A stretch of 64,000 bases of DNA, from positions 620,001 through 684,000 of the forward strand of contig CAWBIT010000005.1 in NCBI GenBank assembly GCA_963789025.1, read 5' to 3'. Of the stretch, positions 35,907 through 43,765 are shown one piece after another. The position numbers were made by a program, and so were the translations under genes. This DNA comes from AP-15 sp963789025 (lineage in GTDB: Bacteria; Pseudomonadota; Alphaproteobacteria; ATCC43930; CGMCC-115725). The number at the start of each line of letters is the position of its first letter. Positions within the stretch are counted from its first letter, which is position 1. Below the pieces are notes generated by a model that ran no database searches, had not been told where the DNA came from, and saw only the letters and a program-made list of their open reading frames with translations.

Positions 35907-36836
35907 ATGAAGTTCGGCATTCACAACCCGTCATGGGTGTACGGTCCAGACCCGGCGGAAGCGTTCGAGGCGGTGAAAGCAAAGGCGCAATGGGCCGAGA
36001 ACCATGGCTTTGTCTGGTTCTCGGTGATGGACCATCTGATCCAGATCAGTGGCGTCGGCGCGCCCGATGAACCTTTCATGGAAGGCTGGACCGTCTTGTC
36101 GGCGCTGGCGGCGGTGACCAGCCGCATTCGTCTCGCCACGCTCGCCACATCGGTCGGCTACCGCAATCCGGCGCATCTCGCCAAGATCGCCGCCGGTGTC
36201 GATCTGATCAGCCGGGGGCGGCTGACGCTCGGCATCGGCGCTGGTTATTTCGAGACGGAGTACCGCCAGTATGGTTGGGAATTCCCGGCGCGGCCGGCGG
36301 TGCGCATCCGCCAGATGGAGGAGGCCGTCCGGCTTATCCTCGCGATGTGGACGGAGAAGCGCACAACCTTTCACGGCCGGTATTTTCATGCCGAGGATGC
36401 TATCCTCGAGCCGAAGCCGGTCCAGAAGCCCCGTCCGCCGGTGATGATCGCGGGCGGTGGCGAGCAGCTCACATTGCGTGCGGTCGCTCGTCTGGCCGAT
36501 GCCTGCAACATCGGCGGCGATCCGGGAATGGTGAGGCACAAGCTTGCGGTGCTTCGCGAGCATTGCGACGTCGCACAGCGTGACTACGATACGATTGAAA
36601 CGACCCACAATAACAGTTGGTTGCTCGGCCGCGACGAGGCCGCAGTGGCGACAAAACGTGAGCGGCTGGCCGAGCACGGATCATTGCGGGGATTTGTCGG
36701 CACAGTGTCCCAGGCCATCGATCTGATCGGCCAATATCAGGACGCCGGTGTGCACCTGCTGATCAACAGCGATTACAGGAATGACATCGAAACCCACGAA
36801 CTCTTCGCGTCGGATATCATGCCACACTTCGCATGA
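35907..36836 (+). CDS. LLM-class flavin/F420-dependent oxidoreductase
   Basis: 309 residues of the luciferase-like TIM-barrel family: FGIHNPSWVYGPDPAEAF, GFVWFSVMDHLIQI, SRIRLATLATSVGYRNPAHL and GRLTLGIGAGYFETEYRQYG. The HGRYFHAEDAILEPKPVQKP to PPVMIAGGGEQLTLRAVARL stretch is the usual flavin-phosphate side. It begins a three-gene set with an aldo/keto reductase 26 bases later and another LLM gene 36 bases after that. Such sets suggest oxidation and reduction of one xenobiotic or terpenoid substrate, but none can be named. FMN versus F420 cannot be decided. Confidence 0.9.
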   Translation: MKFGIHNPSWVYGPDPAEAFEAVKAKAQWAENHGFVWFSVMDHLIQISGVGAPDEPFMEGWTVLSALAAVTSRIRLATLATSVGYRNPAHLAKIAAGVDLISRGRLTLGIGAGYFETEYRQYGWEFPARPAVRIRQMEEAVRLILAMWTEKRTTFHGRYFHAEDAILEPKPVQKPRPPVMIAGGGEQLTLRAVARLADACNIGGDPGMVRHKLAVLREHCDVAQRDYDTIETTHNNSWLLGRDEAAVATKRERLAEHGSLRGFVGTVSQAIDLIGQYQDAGVHLLINSDYRNDIETHELFASDIMPHFA

Positions 36837-36862
36837 TACTCTGACTGGCTCGGATTAAACGG

Positions 36863-37843
36863 ATGGAATACACCAAGCTCGGGCGCACCGGCCTCAATGT
36901 CTCGCGCATTTGCCTCGGCTGCATGAGCTACGGGGGCGGCAATCTCGGCAATCATGCCTGGAGCCTCCCTGAGGAGGAGAGCCGGCCGTTCATCAAGAAG
37001 GCGCTCGAAGCAGGCATCAATTTCTTCGACACGGCGAACCGCTATTCACTAGGCAACAGCGAGGAAATCCTCGGCCGCGCGATCAAGGATTTCGCGCGCC
37101 GCGACGAGGTCGTAATTGCCACCAAGGTCTATGGCCGGATGCGTCCCGGCCCCAATGGCGCCGGGTTGTCGCGTAAGGCGATCTTCGCCGAGATCGACAA
37201 CAGCCTGCGTCGGCTCGGCGTGGATTATGTCGACCTCTATCAGATTCACCGCTTCGACCATGACACCCCGATCGAGGAGACGCTCGAAGCGCTGCATGAT
37301 GTCGTCAAGGCCAGCAAAGCGCGCTATATCGGCGCCTCTTCGATGCACGCTTGGCAGTTCGCCCGCGCGCTCGGCATCGCCGAGAAGAACGGCTGGACCC
37401 GCTTTGTCAGCATGCAGAACCTTGTCAACTTGCTCTATCGCGAGGAGGAGCGCGAAATGCTGCCGTTGTGCGAGGCCGAGGGTATCGGCGTCATCCCCTG
37501 GAGCCCGCAGGCGCGCGGCAAATTGAGCCGCGACGGTGGCTACACCAGCATGCGGACCGAAACCGACGACGCGATGACTCGGCTATTCGCCAAGACACAA
37601 GAGGCAGACAAGAAAGTCGTCGATCGCGTGGCCGAGGTCGCTAATGCACGCGGCATCCCGCGCGCCCAGGTGGCGCTTGCCTGGCTTCTGGCAAAGCCGG
37701 TCATTACCGCACCGATCGTCGGCGCTACCAAGCTCCACCATCTCGATGACGCGCTCGCATCGGTCGCCGTGAAGTTGACGGCCGAGGAGATCGCCGCCCT
37801 CGAGGAACCCTATGTTCCGCACGCGGTGGTCGGTTTCGTCTGA
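36863..37843 (+). CDS. Aldo/keto reductase (YajO/Tas-like)
   Basis: 326 residues, full-length aldo/keto reductase. Catalytic Asp and Tyr are in FFDTANRYSLGNSEEIL, Lys in VVIATKVYGRMRPGPNG, His in VDLYQIHRFDHDTP. Cofactor-side motifs are RYIGASSMHAWQFARAL, FVSMQNLVNLLYREEERE and APIVGATKLHHLDDAL. The first residues (MEYTKLGRTGLNVSRICLGC) are typical of the YajO/PdxI-like group. It stands between two LLM genes with short gaps, so the three are probably one transcript. Substrate unknown. Confidence 0.94.
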   Translation: MEYTKLGRTGLNVSRICLGCMSYGGGNLGNHAWSLPEEESRPFIKKALEAGINFFDTANRYSLGNSEEILGRAIKDFARRDEVVIATKVYGRMRPGPNGAGLSRKAIFAEIDNSLRRLGVDYVDLYQIHRFDHDTPIEETLEALHDVVKASKARYIGASSMHAWQFARALGIAEKNGWTRFVSMQNLVNLLYREEEREMLPLCEAEGIGVIPWSPQARGKLSRDGGYTSMRTETDDAMTRLFAKTQEADKKVVDRVAEVANARGIPRAQVALAWLLAKPVITAPIVGATKLHHLDDALASVAVKLTAEEIAALEEPYVPHAVVGFV

Positions 37844-37879
37844 TATCGTTCTCCACCACCGAGCCCCTCGCGAGGAATC

Positions 37880-38821
37880 ATGTCCGTCCGGTTCTCGACC
37901 CGCTGCCCCAATTCGGATTACCTCGGGTTCGAAACGTCGCCCGAGGCAATCGTCGCAGCCGCGAAAAAGGCAGAGGAGGCCGGGTTCGACGCCATCTTCG
38001 TCAACGATCACATCATCGTCGATAGTTCTTCCCGCGCTGCACCGTGGACCAATGTCTACGATCCGTTCGTCGCGATGTCGTTTATCGCCGCGCACACAAC
38101 CCGCATCGGCGTCGGCGTCTCGGTGCTGATTATGCCGTATCGCAACCCGGTCGCGACCGCCAAGAGCTTGGCGACGATCGACCGGATGTCGGGCGGCCGG
38201 CTGATCGCCGGTGTCGGCGCCGGCTGGAACGAAGCCGAGTTTGCCGCGCTCGGCGTGCCGTTCCACGAGCGGGGCGCGCGCACCAACGAATATCTGCGCC
38301 TCTGGCAGGCCTGCTGGGCGTCGGACAAGGTCTCGTTTGCCGGAAGATTCTTTTCGTTCTCCGACATGCATGTCAGCCCGAAGCCAGTGCAGGAGCCGCA
38401 TCCGCCGATCTGGATCGGTGGGGCCAGCGATGCGGCATTGCGCCGAGCTGCGCGGTTCGCCGCGCTATGGCAACCGACCCCGCTGCCCCTCGCCGAGCTG
38501 GTCGAGCGTCAAACCGCGCTGCACCAGGCCTGCGACCAAATCGGGCGCGCACCGATCCCGACGCGCATGAGCTTCCGCGTCGAGCTCAGCACGGTCACCG
38601 GCAATGCGCCACCATCGGGCGGCAAGCGGCCGGCTGGACACGGCACGCCGGCCGAAGTCGCTAGCGACCTGCTCAACTACCGTGAAAAAGCGGGCCTGGA
38701 TGCCTTTCAGATCAATTTCCACGGCAACCGCAACCTTGACCAGCTCCTCCAATCGATGGAGTGCTTCATGCAGGATGTCGCACCGATAGTGTCCGGCGAG
38801 CGAATAGGCTCAAAGAACTGA
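37880..38821 (+). CDS. LLM-class flavin/F420-dependent oxidoreductase (TIGR03619-like)
   Basis: 313 residues of the luciferase-like family: AGFDAIFVNDHIIVDSSSRA, TRIGVGVSVLIMPYRNPVAT, GGRLIAGVGAGWNEAEFAAL and SPKPVQEPHPPIWIGGASDA. It is closest in pattern to the gene at 30606. It is the last gene of the LLM-AKR-LLM set. The reverse strand over this gene is open for long stretches, but those frames lack any family pattern and are codon-bias shadows. Confidence 0.9.
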   Translation: MSVRFSTRCPNSDYLGFETSPEAIVAAAKKAEEAGFDAIFVNDHIIVDSSSRAAPWTNVYDPFVAMSFIAAHTTRIGVGVSVLIMPYRNPVATAKSLATIDRMSGGRLIAGVGAGWNEAEFAALGVPFHERGARTNEYLRLWQACWASDKVSFAGRFFSFSDMHVSPKPVQEPHPPIWIGGASDAALRRAARFAALWQPTPLPLAELVERQTALHQACDQIGRAPIPTRMSFRVELSTVTGNAPPSGGKRPAGHGTPAEVASDLLNYREKAGLDAFQINFHGNRNLDQLLQSMECFMQDVAPIVSGERIGSKN

Positions 38822-38895
38822 CCTCCGATCCGGTCGTGGGTAAGGCAGTTGGGACTTTTGGCTAGGTTCCGGACCGATGGCAAGGTTTACGGGAG

Positions 38896-40239
38896 ATGGC
38901 GCCGATGAGTACGAGCCCGATCCGGGTGATGGCCAGTATCGTCGCTGTCGCGATCCTCACCTTCCCGGCGGTTCGCGCATTATCAGACCCCGTGCCGGGT
39001 TCCATGGCTGAAACACCCGCTCCGTCGCCGGAAGCTCCGGCGTCGGCACCGCCAGCGCAAAACCCGGCGCCCGCGTCCGTAACGGAAAGTCCTGCGGCGG
39101 CCCCTGAAGCCGAAGCACCGGCGCCACGCCCTGCGGCCGAAACCTTGCCCATTTTCAAAGCCGAACAGCTCGACCAGCTGCTCGCCCCGATCGCGCTCTA
39201 TCCGGATGCCCTGCTCGCACAAATCTTGATGGCGGCGACCTATCCTCTCGAGATCGTCAAAGCGGATCGTTGGTTGCAAGATCCCGCGCATGCGAACTTG
39301 CAGGGCGACCAGCTTGCCGCCGCGCTCGAGGCAGAGCCGTGGGATCCCAGCGTCAAGTCGCTGGTGCCGTTTCCTCGGATCCTGCGGATGATGGACGCAG
39401 CGCTCGACTGGACGGAAGAGCTGGGCAACGCGGTCATGGCACAGCAGGGAGACGTCTTGGATTCGATCCAACGTCTTCGCCACCAAGCCGCGGCCGCCGG
39501 GACGCTGTGGTCCAACGCCGAGCAGCAGGTAACGACCGAACGCCAGGGCATTGTTATCGAGCCGGCCAATCCTGAACTCATCTATCCGCCGGTCTACAGC
39601 CCGGCCGTCTACGGCCCGTGGCCGTATCCGGACTACCCGCCACTCGATATTTCTCCAGACGATTACGGCGTCGGTTTCCCGCTGCCTTTCGGTCTAGGGT
39701 TCGGTGTCGGGTTTGCGGTCGTCCAACCGCTGTGGCGGTGGTGCGCCTTCGATTGGGCGCAGCGTCGAATTCACCTCGACATCGAGAAGTTCAATACCCT
39801 CAATCGCCACAGGGCCGGAATAGGAACAGACACTTGGCAGCACGGCCTGGGCCAGCCGCGCAGTGCACTCCATGGTGATCTCGCCTCGCGTACGCCATTT
39901 CGACCCACGATCTCAGCCGCGACAATTCCGCGAGTGAATGTGCCGAGCGCTGGAGCGCCGGCATCGACGGCGGTCTCACGCACCTCGCCGCCAGCTTTCT
40001 CAGCCGTCGGGCGATTGCCAACGGCCGTGTTGCGCTCGCCACCGCCGGGATTCGCATCCGCTGGGCAAGCGCCGCAGGCTCACATCAAGGCGCAATCCGG
40101 CCTCGCCGGTCCTCGGATCATAGCGCCGTCGATGATGCCGCCGGGGTTCCCTCGGCCGAAGTCGTCGGGAACCGCCGCGCGCTCGACGGCGTGGGCACCG
40201 GGAGGCCATGCTCCCGTTGACGGAGTATCTCGCCGGTGA
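38896..40239 (+). CDS. DUF3300 domain-containing exported protein
   Basis: 447 residues. A signal peptide (VMASIVAVAILTFPAVRAL) is followed by a Pro/Ala/Glu-rich spacer (residues 30-85). The DUF3300 domain then reads LDQLLAPIALYPDALLAQIL, ATYPLEIVKADRWLQDPAHA, LDWTEELGNAVMAQQGDVLD and VIEPANPELIYPPVYSPAVY. The C-terminal third is low-complexity. DUF3300 proteins are envelope proteins of unknown role, often paired with DUF2950; no partner is adjacent here. ATG 38896 was used, but ATG 38905 three codons later is equally good. Confidence 0.9.
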   Translation: MAPMSTSPIRVMASIVAVAILTFPAVRALSDPVPGSMAETPAPSPEAPASAPPAQNPAPASVTESPAAAPEAEAPAPRPAAETLPIFKAEQLDQLLAPIALYPDALLAQILMAATYPLEIVKADRWLQDPAHANLQGDQLAAALEAEPWDPSVKSLVPFPRILRMMDAALDWTEELGNAVMAQQGDVLDSIQRLRHQAAAAGTLWSNAEQQVTTERQGIVIEPANPELIYPPVYSPAVYGPWPYPDYPPLDISPDDYGVGFPLPFGLGFGVGFAVVQPLWRWCAFDWAQRRIHLDIEKFNTLNRHRAGIGTDTWQHGLGQPRSALHGDLASRTPFRPTISAATIPRVNVPSAGAPASTAVSRTSPPAFSAVGRLPTAVLRSPPPGFASAGQAPQAHIKAQSGLAGPRIIAPSMMPPGFPRPKSSGTAARSTAWAPGGHAPVDGVSRR

Positions 40240-40311
40240 CGGCAGGAACGGTTCGCGTTCCGGCGCCGGCCGGATGATGTGCGATAAGCGGGGCGAAATC
40301 ATGGGTTGAGG

Positions 40312-40818
40312 TCAACCTCGGTCGGGCAAATCCTCGCCGGCAAGGCGGCGGAGTGCAGCCGCATCGCCGCCGTAGCGCAGCCAGTCGCCGAGATGCTCGA
40401 TGCCGAGCCGGCGGTAGAAGCCGCGCGCCGGGTTCCAGTCAAGCACCTGAAAATCGATACGCTCCCAGCCGCGCTCGACAGCAATGGCGGCAAGCCGGGT
40501 CATCAGCCGCCGTCCGACGCCCTTTCCGCGCGCCGCTTGGGTGACAAAAAGATCCTCGAGATACACCCCGGGTCGGCCGAGCCAACTCGAGAACCTGGGG
40601 TGGAACAAGGCAAAACCGGCGGGCTCGCCGTCGAGAAAGGCGAGCAGCGCCTCGAATTGCCGCTCGGGTCCGAAGCCATAGCGGCGCAGATCTTCTTCGG
40701 TGGCGACGACAGCGTTGGGCACCCGTTCGTAAGCGGCCAGGTCCCGGATCAGCCGCAGCAATAGACCCGCGTCATCAAGCGTCGCGAAGCGGATCCTAAT
40801 ATTGTTCAACGACGCCAC
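40312..40818 (-). CDS. GNAT-family N-acetyltransferase (diamine acetyltransferase-like)
   Basis: 168 residues with a GTG start that overlaps the end of the upstream large-subunit gene by 13 bases. The GNAT fold is clear: IRFATLDDAGLLLRLIRDLA (strand 1 and helix 1), GEPAGFALFHPRFSSWLGRP, then the acetyl-CoA loop VTQAARGKGVGRRLMTRLAA, and DWNPARGFYRRLGIEHLGDW. The pattern with DLAAYER and YLEDLFV is that of the SAT1/diamine acetyltransferase-like group. It may be an accidental passenger at the end of the molybdenum hydroxylase operon, since the overlap implies co-translation. Confidence 0.92.
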   Translation of the reverse strand: MASLNNIRIRFATLDDAGLLLRLIRDLAAYERVPNAVVATEEDLRRYGFGPERQFEALLAFLDGEPAGFALFHPRFSSWLGRPGVYLEDLFVTQAARGKGVGRRLMTRLAAIAVERGWERIDFQVLDWNPARGFYRRLGIEHLGDWLRYGGDAAALRRLAGEDLPDRG

Positions 40819-43076
40819 AGCCCGGCAAGCAGTGCGTGGAGGCGGTTTGGGGTGATCGGCAGTTGCCGGACCGCGCCCGGCCGGTTGAGCGCATCATCGA
40901 CCGCGGCGGCGATCGCGGCGCCCGCCGCGGCAATCCCGGCTTCACCGGCGCCTTTGACGCCGAGCGGGTTGAGCGGCGTCGGAGCATCCTCGAAGAGGGT
41001 CACCTCGATGGCCGGGATCTCGGCAATGGTCGGCATCAGGTAATCGGCCAGGGTAACCGACTGCGGCTGCCCCGAGGCGTCATACACAAACTCCTCGAGC
41101 AGCGCGGCGCCGATGCCTTGAGCCGCACCGCCGGCGATCTGCCCTTCGACCAGCATCGGGTTGACCGCGCGGCCGACGTCGTAGCCGACGAAGAAGCGCT
41201 CGACCGTGATCGCACAACTGTCGCGCTGGATTCTTACCTGGGCGAGGTGCCCGCCGTAGGGGTAGGTCATGTGCTCGGCCGTGAAAGTGGCGTCGGCCGC
41301 GAGCTCGCCGCCGGCACCGCGCGCGATTGCGGCCAGGTCGAGAGAGGGCCCGTCGGGCGCGTCGCGCACCACGACCCGATCACCGGTGACTGCAAGGCGG
41401 TCGGGCGCGGTCTGCAACAATCGCCCGGCCACCGTTAACAATTCGCTACGCAGCTTTGCAGCGGCGATCGTCACCGCAGCGCCGGTCATTACCGTGACGC
41501 GGGAGGCGAAGGCGCCCATGCCGCGGGCAATCCGATCGGTCTGACCATGGATGACCCGGATATGGTCGAGACCGGTGCCGAGCCCGTCGGCGCAGATTTG
41601 CGCCAGCACCGTCTCGACCCCTTGACCGACCGAGGCGGCGCCGGTGATCACTTCGATCGTCCCGTCGCCGCCGAGCGTGATGCGCACATCGTCGAATGGG
41701 CCGAGCCCGCTTTTCTCGACAAAAAAGCCGAGCCCCAGGCCGACCATCTCGCCCGCTTGCCGCCGCCGGGCGACATCGGCGCGAAGCCTCTCCCATTCTA
41801 CCTGGTTCAGGAACTTGTCGAGAAGGCCCACATAGTCGCCGGTGTCATAGACGATGTCGGTGCCGAGGGCAGAGAATTCGCGGCCGAACGGCATCGCCGT
41901 CTTCGCTATGAAATTTCGACGCCGGACCACGATCGGATCGAGCCCGAGCCGGTCGGCGATCAAATCGACCAGCCGCTCGCGCACGAAGCTCGCCTCGAAA
42001 CGTCCCGGCGCGCTATAGGTACCGCACGGCGTCTTGTTGGTCAGGCGCACATGGCCGACCGAACGGTAGGCGGGAATCACGTAAGGGCCAGGCAGCATGG
42101 CGCAGGTGAGGTCGGTCACGACGACACCGTGGGTCCGGAGGTAGCCTCCCTGGTCGAACCAGAATTCGTCGTCGAGGCCCAGAATGAAGCCGTGCTCATC
42201 GACCGCCGCGCGCGCCCGATGGATCGAGCCTCGCGACTGGTTCGCCGCCACCAGGTGCTCGTAACGGTCCTCGATCCACTTAACCGGCCGTCCGAGCCGC
42301 AATGCCGCCGCGCAGGTCAAAATATCCTCGGGATAAAGCTCGCCGCGAATGCCGAAGCCGCCGCCGACATGCCCTTCGTGCAGGTGAATTCGGTCGAGCG
42401 GCAGCCCGAGCATCGCGGCGAGCGCCTGCCGGTTGTAATGCGGCACCTTGGCAGCGCCGTATAACCGAAGGATGCCGGTGGAAGCTTCCGGCACGGCGAT
42501 CGCGCCGCGGGTTTCGAGCGGCACGCCGCTGTGCCGGCCGATGATCAACTCCAGCGCCACCACCGCATGCGCTCCGGAAAAGGCGGCGTCGAGATCGCCG
42601 TAAGCTTTGGTGATCACAGCGGCCTCGGTGCTGCGTCCTGGCGCGAACTCGCGCGGCGACGCAGCCGGATCGAGGCACGGCCCCAACGGCTCGATCTCCG
42701 GTGCGACGAGATCGGCGATGTCTTCGGCCGTGTAGGGGTCGGCGGCGAACACCGCCGCTATCGGCTCTCCCACATAGCGCACATGTCCATTCGCCAGGAC
42801 CGGCTGGCGATAAGCCTCCAACCCCGGCACCGGCGTCATGCGAAAGCCGATCGGCGGGATTTCGGCGACGTCTTCCGCGGTCCAGACGGCGACCGCGCCG
42901 GGATGGGCCAGCGCCTCCGCGATCCGAAGGCCGATGAGGCGGCCGAACGCGACCGGCGAACGCACGATCCGCATGTGAAGCATGTCCGGTACCGATATAT
43001 CGGCCGCGAAGCAGCCGCTGCCGGTCACCAGCGGGCGATCTTCGAGACGCTTGACCGATCGGCCGATCAGGCTCAT
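40806..43076 (-). CDS. Molybdenum hydroxylase large subunit (xanthine dehydrogenase/CoxL family), second copy
   Basis: 756 residues binding the molybdopterin-cytosine cofactor. The start SLIGRSVKRLEDRPLVTGSG is typical. Cofactor contacts include HEGHVGGGFGIRGELYPED, then NKTPCGTYSAPGRFEASFVR, GAASVGQGVETVLAQICADG and a C-terminal GVKGAGEAGIAAAGAAIAAA whose Glu is the general base. It lacks the CoxL active-site loop with Cys, so it is not a form I CO dehydrogenase. Such enzymes hydroxylate purines, aldehydes or N-heterocycles. It overlaps the 2Fe-2S subunit gene upstream by an ATGA and is the second large subunit in this operon. Confidence 0.93.
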   Translation of the reverse strand: MSLIGRSVKRLEDRPLVTGSGCFAADISVPDMLHMRIVRSPVAFGRLIGLRIAEALAHPGAVAVWTAEDVAEIPPIGFRMTPVPGLEAYRQPVLANGHVRYVGEPIAAVFAADPYTAEDIADLVAPEIEPLGPCLDPAASPREFAPGRSTEAAVITKAYGDLDAAFSGAHAVVALELIIGRHSGVPLETRGAIAVPEASTGILRLYGAAKVPHYNRQALAAMLGLPLDRIHLHEGHVGGGFGIRGELYPEDILTCAAALRLGRPVKWIEDRYEHLVAANQSRGSIHRARAAVDEHGFILGLDDEFWFDQGGYLRTHGVVVTDLTCAMLPGPYVIPAYRSVGHVRLTNKTPCGTYSAPGRFEASFVRERLVDLIADRLGLDPIVVRRRNFIAKTAMPFGREFSALGTDIVYDTGDYVGLLDKFLNQVEWERLRADVARRRQAGEMVGLGLGFFVEKSGLGPFDDVRITLGGDGTIEVITGAASVGQGVETVLAQICADGLGTGLDHIRVIHGQTDRIARGMGAFASRVTVMTGAAVTIAAAKLRSELLTVAGRLLQTAPDRLAVTGDRVVVRDAPDGPSLDLAAIARGAGGELAADATFTAEHMTYPYGGHLAQVRIQRDSCAITVERFFVGYDVGRAVNPMLVEGQIAGGAAQGIGAALLEEFVYDASGQPQSVTLADYLMPTIAEIPAIEVTLFEDAPTPLNPLGVKGAGEAGIAAAGAAIAAAVDDALNRPGAVRQLPITPNRLHALLAGLWRR

Positions 43077-43549
43077 TTGCGCATTTCAGCGGCGGCGGCG
43101 AGCACCGATTTCAGGATGTTCTGATAACCGGTACAGCGGCATAAATTCGACGACAACGCCTCGCGCAGCTCGGGTTCGGCGATGTCGGGATCGTGCTCCA
43201 GGATGCCGACGGCCAGCATCAAAAATCCGGGCGTGCAGAACCCGCATTGCAACCCGTGATGGTCCCAGAACGCCTGTTGCAGCGGGTGCAATTTGTCGCC
43301 ACGGGCGAGCCCCTCGACAGTGCGCACCCTGGTACCCTCGGCTTGCACCGCGAACATCAGGCAGGAGCGCACCGGCTGGTCGTCGACCAGTACGGTGCAG
43401 GCGCCGCAAACGCCGTGCTCGCAGCCGAGATGCGTGCCGGTGAGGCCGCAATCCTCGCGCAGCGCATCGGCCAAGCTGCGCCGCGGCTCGACGCGGATCA
43501 TGCGCTCCTCGCCGTTCACCGTGAAGGTGATGTCGTATTTATCGCTCAT
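43073..43549 (-). CDS. Molybdenum hydroxylase small subunit, (2Fe-2S)-binding (CoxS-like)
   Basis: 158 residues from ATG 43549; a longer frame to 43612 adds an unconserved end. The plant-ferredoxin-like centre is CEHGVCGACTVLVDDQPVRSC. The second [2Fe-2S] domain carries GLQCGFCTPGFLM and LSSNLCRCTGYQNI. The family length is about 155-165. It passes electrons from the Mo centre to the FAD subunit. It is the only small subunit for two large subunits, so it may serve both. It starts next to the palindromic repeat at 43616-43765, which separates it from the first large-subunit gene. Confidence 0.94.
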   Translation of the reverse strand: MSDKYDITFTVNGEERMIRVEPRRSLADALREDCGLTGTHLGCEHGVCGACTVLVDDQPVRSCLMFAVQAEGTRVRTVEGLARGDKLHPLQQAFWDHHGLQCGFCTPGFLMLAVGILEHDPDIAEPELREALSSNLCRCTGYQNILKSVLAAAAEMRK

Positions 43550-43615
43550 GTCCCGTTCGCAAAGTGTCGCCCCCGCGCAGGAGCATGTGAAGGGTTTTGA
43601 CCGCACGCCCAATCA

Positions 43616-43765
43616 CCTCGCCCCGCTTGCGGGGAGAGGTCGGAACCCGCGCGCCAGCGCACGGATTCCGGGTGAGGGGGACGACGGCACCGCGCCTAGT
43701 CATCGCCGTTCAGACCGCGTCACAAAGCCCCTGACCCCGACCCTCTCCCCGCAAGCGGGGCGAGG
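43616..43765. repeat. Pair of inverted 24-bp REP-like palindromes inside the operon
   Basis: The 24-mer at 43616-43639 (core CCCCGCTTGCGGGG) has an exact inverted copy at 43742-43765 (core CCCCGCAAGCGGGG). Each unit is itself a hairpin. This is a BIME-like arrangement common in rhizobial genomes, and it could process or stabilise the mRNA. The right copy is inside the reading frame of the first large subunit and supplies its last residues. Confidence 0.85.
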
